Shown here in pieces: positions 11,891 to 24,100 of a stretch of DNA of 64,000 bases. The notes beneath the pieces are model-generated. The model did not search any database and was not told the origin of the DNA. It saw only the letters and a program-made list of their open reading frames with translations. Made by a program: the position numbers and the translations under genes. The stretch comes from Theocolax elegans. Taxonomy: Eukaryota; Arthropoda; Insecta; Hymenoptera; Cerocephalidae. The stretch covers positions 87,264,670-87,328,669 of the forward strand of contig CM047427.1 in NCBI GenBank assembly GCA_026168455.1, read 5' to 3'. The stretch's first letter is position 1. Each line of letters starts with the position of its first letter.

Positions 11891-12181
11891 GCCATGTTTA
11901 TCTTTTTTCTCATATCTACTACGCTTATCTAATCTAGCATCTTATTTTGAATCTCTTTTTTGTACTTTTTGTATATATATATAAAATATGAATATACTTC
12001 TCCTTTTTCACCTTCTTGAGTTTTGAGCGCTTTCGAATTTCCACATATATCTATATACAGTAGAGGTTTTCTTGTACTATATATTGTAAATGTAAGTCCA
12101 ATCGACGGAATTTCAAGCGGAAGGATATGTTTTATATTTGCGTTTCAGAATTTTGCGAGAACGCACTCACCTACCAGACTC

Positions 12182-15100
12182 ATGAGTTCCGAAAACACGT
12201 ACTCGCTCTCCAAGGAGCACTGCAACCTCAAATATTCGGGTGAGCCATAGCTACTCGTCTGTTCTTGCATGATTTATTATTTATATCCATTTTGGCTTTC
12301 TATTTTTTCTGTTGCATGATTTTCGTTTATTGACCACCGGTTGTAGGGTAATCGGAGCTTCACTAGTCGTTGGCACCTATATGTACTTTTTGGTTTTCCT
12401 TCATTTTTATCCCTCTTATTTTGTGGAAAATGATCTATATGAATATTCGAGATTAGGCACACATACAATAATTTGAGAAAATTAAAAAATTATTACTGAT
12501 ATACAATTCCCGTGATTTTTCATTTTATAAAATAACCTATTTTATACGTACAAATATAACTTTGTTATTAAATAGATTAGTATTTACGTGATATGTAAAG
12601 TTATTATGGCAAACGCGATAAGAAACAATCATGTCTCTAAATTTTACATTAATTGTTGATTTTATCTTACTAGTAAAATGTTAACTGTTATGTTCAACAC
12701 CATTGGTAAAGTAGTAAAGTTAACTTTGTTACCTTGAAAAGGGTGTTGTAAATCGACGTTGCAAAGTAAATTGTAATATTAGCAATTATGCTTAACAATA
12801 TTGATCCAAAGCTTTGGTTGTAATATTCGTTTTACCTAGTTTTAAGTAAAAATAAACCTGTGCTCCTAAAATTAAATAAATAATTTAAGAAATATGATTT
12901 TTACAACATTTAAGATCATGTAATAACAAATATGCGCAAAACATGTTTACACGGCGCACTAAAAAATTCTTTATTCGTTTGTATTCTAACTCATTGTGTT
13001 TAACACTTCCACAATATCACGTTTAATTCATTATGCAGGTGCAACATCGCAGTAAATAAACATTAAAATTAACGTAACTAATTATATAGTTAATAGTATT
13101 TGTACATTCAAAAGTTATAATAGCCTATATAAACAATTAACACTGTATTTAACTTTGAAAACTAATATTATTTTTATACAACGTACATTACGCAGGTAAA
13201 TTATTAGCACTGTATTAACTTTTTTAAAATAGAAAAGAAAAATCTATAATTCGATATAATATATCGTCAAATTAAAACATTTTGAATCGAAAATATTTTA
13301 TATCAAGAGTATTAATTTTAGTAAAACAAATAATAATAAACAACAACTGATTTACAATTCATAGAATATGTTACTGCATCCCTAAATATTTTTGTGGAGA
13401 AACAAAATTTCATTCTCCCTTGCAGACATCGATGATAAGATTTTTCTTGCCAATTGAAATCAATAAACGTCGACGGCATGTCGACACAGATTCCATGAGT
13501 TTTGACAGTAGAGAATCGAAGGGTGCATAATAATTGAGGATTTAGAATTAGTCTGAAGAGTTTGAAAGCTCAGAAAGGACAGATTACAACACCGCAGGGG
13601 TGTCAGGAAAGAAAAGGAAGGGTTCATCTTAGGCACGAGTGTATATTTACATTTTGGCATGTGTTGAGCGACGATAAGGACTTTGTGCGTGCCACTGTAT
13701 CAAGGGACTCGCTTAAAAATCGTTTCCTTACAACAGATACTTATTAATATTCAATTGATTCTCTTATCAACCGCTAACGTGCATTTTCTTGTTTTCTTTT
13801 TTACACTTTTTTTTCTAATAATGCAAAATGTGTAGGATGAAAGATAGTCGATCGCATTGATCGGATGAAAAATATTTTCATTAAATTTATAACGGTAATT
13901 GACTTATAAGCAAATTTATTCCCGTAAATGATGCACCGCTTAAGTACATTAGTATATTTTAATTTAAAAATAATAAGATTCGATTATTTAGTTAATTAAA
14001 TTGGTTAGTCGTCTCTAAGAAAATATAGATTAATAGAATTTAAAGGAGCGAGCAAAAAGAATTAATTAGTGAACGGTTAGCCACAGAAAAACAATAAATT
14101 GTGTGCACGGTATATAATCTCACTTATAAATTGGGTAAGCTAATTCCTAGGAAACGCTCCCCTGACGTAGCTTTGATTAAAGTCAACTCGAGGGTATTCG
14201 TGGCACAGCTGGTACGAAGCAGTCGTAACCGAGGTTTACTGTATTAGTTGCATCACCAAGTTACTACACACCGAGGAGTTTGTATCGTTCGTCGAAATTA
14301 AAGAAAATCAATTGCAAAACGATAAAGTTCCGTAGTGAATAAATAAAACACGATCGGTTCTTGAAAAGGAGTTATTAATGATCGAGTAAAGAAAAGTTTA
14401 TAAATTCTATCGAAATGATACTCGGGACGTATTAAGTGAGAATTTTGCCAGGAGTCGGTCTCTCAAGAGAGAAGAAAAAAAAGAGCATTAAATAAGCTTC
14501 GCTCCTTATCTGCCTTTCGTGAAAACTATAAGCGCTGGGGAACATAAGTGCGGGACTCGAGACGTTAGATTGATGGGGCGAGATTAGCCGGATCTTACCA
14601 AGGAACCCGAGGGATTTTCCCTGTCCGACTGGCTGATCAAGCCCTAACGTATATCCAGATCCTTTTTTCCTTCTCTCTTTCATTGACGTGCCCATTTATT
14701 TACAATGTTTAACCACTGATAATTGTCGATGTTGTCACAATTAGCAAATAGCGATCGACATTTTTCCCAAATAACAATGAAATCCTCGAAAGTAAATGGA
14801 GATATTTTGGATTTACCGAAATATCCCGTATACCCAAGGGATGATAGAAAAAAAGGGGAGTAACGAGGATGTATAGCTTGTATTACAGATACTTTATAGC
14901 TGGTGTTCTTATAAAAGACAACTCAATCTCGACCATATATTTCTCTCTCTCTCTCTCTCTTTTTCTCTCTCGAGTGAATGTCGTGTCTATTAATATGCAT
15001 GTTTATATACCCATATATTCTTCATTGTAAGGGCATGTATAACTTTGTGCTATTATGGTTAAACGGCAATAAAGTTTGAAGAGTACGTACGATGGTGTCA

Positions 15101-18100
15101 CACCACCAAACAAGTGAGAGTGTGTCAATTTAGGTTTATACTTTCAATTGTTTGATGAGGTGAAGCCATTCTGATAATCAACGAAAACATCGCAACACGG
15201 TGAGGAACAATCGATGTGCATTGATATTTAGCATGAAAGTTTGAAATGCTCCTCATTGTTTCTCCAGTAGTTCCTCCAGTATCCTACGTAACGATGTTTT
15301 GAGTGGCAATTTTAGTATCGATAACTTTACCGACTGCACATTCGCGATACTCGGATTTGCGGATACAAACAATTGGCACTTGAAAGATCTATATCTTGAT
15401 GTTTCTAACGACGAAAAGAGGTGATGCTAAAGAATAATTAAATTCAATATCACGTTTCGTGTAGATATCCTGCCGCAAAATGCCGAAGGATTTCCGGCAA
15501 CTAAAGAGTTCCTGATGAAAGTCGTCGACATACTCATCGATTATATTAAAGCACAGAGCGATCGAAACTCGAAGGTCCTCGAGTTTCATCATCCTAGCGA
15601 TATGATGCGTTTGCTGGATCTCGAAATTCCTGATACAGGTGTGACATTGCAACAATTGCTAATTGACTGCTCGACGACCCTCAAATATCAAGTGAAGACT
15701 GGTAAGTTTATTTCTTTCATTCAATATCGCGGAAAACTGGACCTTGTTTTTGTCAAATTATAGTTAATTTGTAAAATATAATCTTCGCCCTTTCTTTTTA
15801 TAACTGTTATTGAAATAATTATAAAATTACTTATCTTATGCTAGTAATCATTATCTTAAAAAATTGAAAACGTATTTTAATTCTTAGTCGCATATATACA
15901 CCGACGTAGATTATACTAAGAAGTTGGTGGTAATAATCTCAAGAAATTCCATTAGTTGAGGTCCTTAAAAGGGTAGTTAAGCGCTCAACTAAGCGAATCC
16001 TTGAAACTTGCATCGCGACGTCACTCCTTTTCTTAAAATAATATACATTACAAAGCTATATTATCTGGTCAGCCAACCGTATGGCAGGGCGATAAGCTGC
16101 ATAATTTCATATTCAATTTAGCATACGGCAGGAACGCGCACTGGGGTAGAGATAAGGTGGTTAGAGATACACTCTCATTCTCGTTCTCTATATCCGTCGG
16201 GCCAGCCCTAAAGATACATACAGATCGTGATAAATAGCTTGGGGTTGGGAATAACGACAAAAAAAACACAAAAAATATATCTATATATCTTGCTACGTTA
16301 TTGAATATCGATCGTTCTCGATAGTCGAAATAGCATCTTGAAGAAATCATAACTTTGCATTAGCGGTTCTTATTACTGCAGAATAAAAGTTGATAGCCGT
16401 ATATTACGTAGAAATGGTTTAATATATAGATTAAAAATAAAAGAACAACGAACTGTCTGTGACGTAATATAATCCATTGTTCGGTTAGATAAAGATGTTT
16501 AATTTAAAAAGCCACGAATCAATAATTTACTTTCACTTCCTCGTATAATTTTTTATTTCTCCCCCCTATAATGAAATTTTTCGATTCATTGACATGTATA
16601 TACTAAAAATTGGGTTCAAAACCCCTTGAGTCAAAAACCTAAAATTGAATGGTACGAGTAAGTAACCAGTAAAAAAAAGAAAGCGTTATAAAAACGGAAA
16701 ATACCTGTCAGATAGAAAAGTAGAAAAGAAAAGCCCGGTGGAATCAAAGGCGTGAAATGTGTAAGTGCGGGTGAAAAGCCGCAAGAGCAGTGCATCGGAA
16801 ATGAAAATAGTTGCGGCTCGAAATACGGCGAGATATCGGACGAAACCCTCGGAAGGAGGGTTGGGTAGAGGCCGGAAGTCGACCGCAAATCCCCCGCGTA
16901 CCACGGAACTCGGCTATCTCTCGCGGGATTCGATTACCAGGCTGAATGGATGCTAATGCACAATACCCGGCGAGTCGACCGACGACGGCACTCGGTCCAA
17001 GAGGGTGGCTTTCGGAGAGACCCGCGAGACGATACAGTATAGGGCGACACCCTTCGATGCTATTCAAGTATACGCGTGCCGCGATACGCGCCCGCGCGGC
17101 CCGACAAAAACTCGTTATTAGATTACGCGCGTCTGCCCCTCTCTTTGGTTTCCCGCGTGCGGTCGATTCTCCTCGTCCTTCCCTGTGCCCACCATATTTT
17201 TTCCTTGATCATTCTTTGTTTCAATCCTTCAATCTTCAATCACTTGGAATTCATAGATTATTATCTCTGGATAACGTTTTTGTTATTTTTTTATCAACAT
17301 CTCTTTGCTACCACAGTAAATTGCGGATTCTAATCGGTTGCTTTGAAATAATTACCCGAAAAATCTATATTATTTCTAAATAAATTATCACACTTTTTTC
17401 TTAAAGACAATTTTTAACGATTTTAGGTTAAAAATAGATATTTTATAGGTTGTAACTACACGATACGGTTGGTTTTGTCATTTTACCAATACGCCAAACA
17501 TTACTGTCATAATAATTTTTATACGTACATTATGTTTGCAATTATTTAAATTTTGCATTATTGTTATGGTTTTCCATTAGGATAACTAAAAAAAATTAGT
17601 TTTTAATTCATTTTTTAATTCAAGTAATGAAAAGTATACTTTTATATTTTTCTAACTATATAATTAAATTATATTTTAGTCTAACTTTCAGTAATAAATA
17701 AAAAGTAATATTTTGCTCAGATGATCAATAAAATTTACCGAATCTATTTCTTAATCAACCTCGATGACAATCTTCATAATCTGAAAATGTATGTCTCCTT
17801 TCCATCATTTCGATACCAAAACTACAGTCAGATAAGCACCATATATCACGAAAAAGTATAACAAATTAAAAAAAGCTTCATTTCCCAGAAAAAATCGCTG
17901 TCCCCTCGTTATTCTACTTCTTTTTTTTTTTAGACATTTTCGTATACGTGAGTGTGTTTTTTTGCCAGCTTTGTCATCCCCCTCCCTCATCTCTCATCTC
18001 TTGCGTACAATACGAACGCCCACGAGCGGATTATCGATTTCCCGATATTACAATCGTCCCGTATACATAGCCGACGAGCCCCGCGAGATGAGATATTTTA

Positions 18101-21100
18101 GCGCACGCCTCGCGAGGGTGGTAAGACTGTCGTTAAAACGAGTAAAGATTGTGGCCTAGGATAGGCATACATATATATACATGTACGTCATAGATAAAAA
18201 TGACGGGGATGTAAAAGTAGTATTTTTAACCGGTGCTAGTGTTCAGGAGTGACACTTTATTTTCAATGGCTTTGTACGGTATATGTCTATTGAACGTTTG
18301 ACTAGACTGTTGGATTTATGAATTCAACATCTTTTATCTTATTATTATTGATACCCACTATTGTTTTAACACGTTTTTATAAATTGTAAAGTTTCTTATT
18401 TATTTACAAATCTTCAAGTAGGTGTGTTAAATTAAAAATCTTTTATTTTCAAAAGAAAAAAGTAAAGTATTATTGACTATGATACAAAATATGTCACGCT
18501 ATCAGACTACCCTACATCTCTAAAAGTTAAATACGGTAGAAAATTAATTGGAAAATCTGTGCTGCTCGGAAAAATTTGTCAATAACGTTGACGATAAAAA
18601 AGAAGGCATCACCCTCGGCCGAGGTTCCTTGAGAATCACATCCAAGTGCAGTCATCTGTCAAAAAGCGCAATAAACGTTGACGTACCTAAAAAAATCGAA
18701 CGGCGTCTCGGAAAAATAGAAAGGATGACTTGCTCGACGGGATGGAAAATCGCGCAAGCCCAGAATTACAGTGCAGTGCATCGGGTGCAGGGCCAATTAT
18801 TCACAGAACACGTAGGAATTTGCGGGAAAATCCCAAAGTGGATATCTCCGACGTGTACAGGGGAAACACTTTTGCGGACGCACGTGGCCCCCCTTCGTTC
18901 TATAAAGAGGGGGGCAATTCAATGGGATCGGTGTAATTAAGAGCCATTTCTACGCGATTTTCTCCCTTGCGAAGGGAGAGTTTCTCCAAGGGGGTTGTCG
19001 CGAGGATCAAAAAATGCGACGAGTCAATGGAATTTCAATCGGGTGCCGAGGTGATTCGACATGGATCGCCGAGCTGCCTGTAACGCACGATTTTGAACTT
19101 TCGTATACAAACTTTAGATTGATTTTTCTTCTTTTATCTCGCTACTTTCCCATTGTTACTGTGCTTTTAATCGGTAAACAAGTTTTACATTAATCTTAAA
19201 GTTTAGGTTTCTTTAATCAGTTGAACGCGTAGGTATATTTGTGTAACTGTAAGTAAAATACAAGAGATTGATGGAAAATTATGTCTAAAATAATAGCTCC
19301 CTTCAAATACAAAAAATATAAAGAATAATAAATTAGGATGGTTCGGTGTCTTCTTTGAATTAAAACAATCGGTAGAAAAGTTATTCTAAACGAGGGATTT
19401 TAAAATTGGTAATAAAAATGACCTTAAATAGTGAATAAACGTTGAGTCATGATTTTGCTACTTCTTTTACAGGATTTGAACGGTTCTTCTTTTTTTGATA
19501 CTCAACGTGCATGATTGATTGTACGAGCGCAGTGAGGTTAAGCCCCGGTTGCATACTTCTCTTCATACGAATCTAAATCCCCCTAATTTATCATCGTACG
19601 AGCTCTGCAGCGAGCAGGTTTTTCTTCTCTCTCCACCAATCGTACATTTCCTTGTACAGTTCTTTCTTAGCACCCCTTGTACACTTAGTGATATATTTTA
19701 TTCTTAAGGCAAAGTAAGCTGCAGTTCGATTTGTAAAACTTGGTGAAAAAGAGTCTCGCTAACACTCCTGGCAAGAAGTTTGCCCCCTTCAAGAAAATAA
19801 ACTAAATGAAGAACGTGGATAATTATTCTGCACTTGTCGAAAAAAACAAGAAAATGTACCTCGAACCTACTATGAATACCGATGTAGAAGAAGGACCGTT
19901 CAACTCGGACGTATCGTGTATCTCTCGAGGTTCATCAAACTTACCTGTTGGTACATCAGTCACGAGGCAGGTGATCTCGAAAATGAATTTAGCGGGATAA
20001 AATCCTCTTAGTCGGCTGTTAAATCTGCATAATGCAAAAGTCTTTCGTGGCTTATCTCGCTTCTACCCTAACGTTTGAGAGCCGCTGAGCAAACAATCTA
20101 CCCGCGCAGCGACGCGTATGACGCGCAAAATGCGGGCGGACCCTTCCTCTCCCTCTTTTTCTATATATAGGCTCGATGTCTGCGTCCTCGGGATAATTGC
20201 GAATAACAGCGCGACGACCGGACGGACGTCAAGGATTTACGAATCGTGAGATGCTTCGGTGAATCGAGAAAACGATTCTCTAGACTTTTGAGGGTGGAAT
20301 TTTAGAAACTCTCCCTAGGATTCTTGATTTGTCTATGATATGTCCATGGATTGCCGATTAATGGCTTGGATGAACGGCATATGCGATTATTGGTCGAGAG
20401 ATTATGTTATTTGGAAATACCAACGATGGATCTTTTAAGAAAATATTTTATGGTTGGGTATATGTACACGAGGGTAAGCCACGTGTAACGAACGGTCGTT
20501 TCAAATTGATGGGATATACCGTTGTTGATGTGAATTTTTAATTTTTTCAACTTTCCACATTAATTTTGATAATTTTAGCGGTTTTTCTTATCTTAAATAT
20601 GTCTATCTGAGCTTGTTCGTTACAGCTATACTAATAAATGCAACGTGCAATTTTTAAATATTAGGCACGATACACTTTAACATCGTCGTAAAGATTTTTA
20701 TTGGATCTTAACTTGGTACAAAATAGGTTAATGTTTATTATTCAGCCATTTTCTGATGAATATATATATAGATGTGTAATATTATGAAATCGTGTCTTTA
20801 TCCTTTGTCATATTCATATATACATTATCTCTAAACTCAGGATCAGGTCAAATGCATATATATCGGTTCTTTTAGTAAACATTATCAACGTACATGCTCT
20901 TAAAACGTACCATAGCCACCAATTGGTGGTAGGTAACTAGGCTATAAATCTAACGACCCCAAGACAAACATTCGTACTGGAAAAAATGTATAAAAACTCG
21001 GCAGTAATAAGTTTAAAAACGATGATTAACCAGCTAAAATTAAATAAACGTTTCTCTTAAATTTGCAACAATAACTTAAAAAGAGTTAATATTGAGAAAT

Positions 21101-24100
21101 AGTGTGTTACTTTCGCATCAAAAGCACACTTGCCATTTTTAGTGTAACTCGATTGCCCGTCCACCCGTGCCGTGATTAAGTTTCTATTACGGAAATGACT
21201 CGAGACTAAGCCGATAATACTAACCTTAATAACGTCAAGTTTACTTGCTCTCTATATTGTACAAATTACATCCCAAAATGGCTTGCTCTCCAAATATTTG
21301 TACCCAAAGATTACATAATGCATTAACATAGTGAAAAACTTGTCTAAATAGACGAATCAAACAAACAATGTATAATCTATACTTTATCGTTCCCGAATTT
21401 CGTGTCGACCCACGACGATATTCTATCGATCGGAATCTTGCGCGTCAGTTACAACTGGCTGAAATATATTGCTTCAGGAAATCGTCCACCGTAATCTGGC
21501 GTAACAATAATTATATCTACTTTATTACGGTGCACTAATTTTCCTAGTTTAACAAAACTGCCAGATGTTCTTACTCAAAATGAACCTTCGAGTGGAAAAT
21601 TTTTCGGGTAATGCGCGAAAATTCAGGAAAAGGGGACAAAGAGAGATCAGCGAACCCCAAACGTTACACGTCAATCAGACTGTAATTCTAGAAGATTAAA
21701 ATACACTTCTATCGAATTCACACCGAGCCTGCGATTAATCTCCTCTTTTGGATATGACTTTTTGAGCTTGATGGGCATTACCATCATTCTCTTTCGTTCC
21801 TTATATTACAAAGCTCTTAGAATACGCATAAATATGATTTAGTATCAAAAATGTCAATAATTAGCCGCTTTTAACAAGATATTTCAAATTAATGTACTAT
21901 CACTTTGAATTTTTATTTGATGAATTCTAATAATTTTATCTTTCTAATGTTAATAAAAAATTATCTCGAAACTATATTAATATACATACAGATTGTATTT
22001 TATTATAATGATAGTGATCCTTTTAATGATTATTAATTAATCATTATGTAATTGTTGATTGTACTTTGTTTAGTTAAAATTAAAATTTAATCAAACGAAT
22101 GCCGTATTTGACATTTTAGAGTGACACTTTTGCCTAAAAGTCATTGAAATCCACCGATAAGATACAGCTAGTTTTAATCAAGATAGTGATTATACTTTCC
22201 TTTAAATACCTTTGAATAATTTTATTATATTTTATCGGTTACGTTCTACACCTGTCATTCGAAGCATTTAAAATTATGTAAGCTGCTTAGATAAATTACA
22301 CGAATTTACATAACATTTACGCAATATTTTATTTATGATCGTAGAATATATATATATAATAATACGACGTAAATGCATCGATAACAAATGATATACATGT
22401 ATACATTATCAATGTAGAAAAAAAACTAAATGAATCACGACATATTTTCACCAAATAAAGATGAAGAATCTAATCTAATACTAATTTTGACAAATACGCT
22501 TAAATAATCAGTGCAAATATTTGAGCAATGAAGGCCCGCATAACACCGTTTAAACACCGCTTCTCACATATTTATACAAGAAAAAATGATTTGAATTTAA
22601 TTAAATTTAATTTCCTATAACGAAATTTTCTATTTCCACACGTACGCCTGTGTGTACCTGAGTGCGTTGTTTGCCAAAATCTCGTGGCAGTAGGCACGTG
22701 TAAAAAAAAGAAATTCCTCTGAAATAAAATCCTTCGACGTCTGTTTTTCGTGGCACTATAAGTTTACACAAGTGCTATTCTCTGCCAAACAAAAAGCGAT
22801 GCGAAAAATAAGGGAAAAGTCGTGGCGCTGTATAGCTATAAAGCTTATACTCTCCCTCAAAAACAGGGGCATTAGGCCTGATCCTTGGGTGATGTTCAGC
22901 CAACCGGATGACAAGGCTTGAAACACTCGAACCGCCTTCACGATTCTCACCCTTGCCCTGGCTATTAATTACTGGGCCTTTCCAAATCAGAAGCGATGGT
23001 GATTTATTGCAACTCACTGTTTTTACCAAAGTGCAATCCTTTCTTTTTCGGCTGTATCACGAAGCTGAATTTACGTCAATTTTCGACCTTTGATTTATAA
23101 TTGTTAATATACTGTTGACGAGAAAACACGTTGTTGCAGTACGCGTCAGTACAGACTTTCAAAACGATATATAAAATACATTTTTATTTTCTTCTAGTAA
23201 ACAATTATTTATCCAAATGTTTTCTTGTCAACGAAGGTGATTGATGTTGATTTTATTGATAACAAAACACTATTCTGGTAGAGGATATTCAACGAAATGT
23301 CGCTAAATATTTTATTTGTTTAACGAAATGACTTACATTCTGTTTCCATGATATTTTTTTTTATTTTCTTTTTATTATTCGAAAAGTAAATAGATACGTG
23401 CAACATAAAAATGTACAGTATAATAAGAAACTATAGATAAGAAATATAATATTTGAAAACAAGTTATTCAGCAAAAAAGGCTAACTAAATATTGCAACAT
23501 TATCTAAACAAATCAAACAATATTTTCCTATGACGTGCATCGATCGTCATCAATTTTATTTACTTAACAACGCAATGCATATGTGATTATTACAAATATT
23601 TCTTATCTCCTACTTCACGTGCCGAATCGACCAAAAAAAAATAAACTAAATTTCGCAAATTGACTAATCTAAAATGCTAATCACATTAATACTGTAATTA
23701 ACGTAAATTACTTTAATTAAGCTTAATCCTTCGAATAACGTCACACTTTTTGTTTGTAGTAATAAATTACGTTACAAGCATTTTATTTATATAAATAAAT
23801 AATTTATTTGAATTTGTTTCTATTTAATTAGTTCTTTTACAATTCCACATACATTTTTAAAAGTAAATATAAGTCCAGAAGGATTAGATATACTAGTAGC
23901 AATGTCATTTCTATTAAAATTTATCGATAATATTATTTGTTTTAATTAATATCTTATTATATTGAATATTTATTAGGAGTAAGCATCAATGGTCTTATCT
24001 AAATTATGTAATAGTGATAAAATAATTAGTTGAATTTTGTATACGCAGAAATATTATTTTCACCGCGATGTCGTCTGAAAATCGATTAGACCAGATGCGC

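Noticed and set aside
16608..16628. tRNA T-arm-like GGGTTCAAAACCCC
   Set aside because: No acceptor stem, D-arm or anticodon arm could be fitted around it.
18548..18940. 130-residue open frame in the Gad1 intron
   Set aside because: It begins at a non-ATG codon (TTG) in a GC-rich island, an alternative frame is also open, and there is no recognisable product or compatible splice sites.
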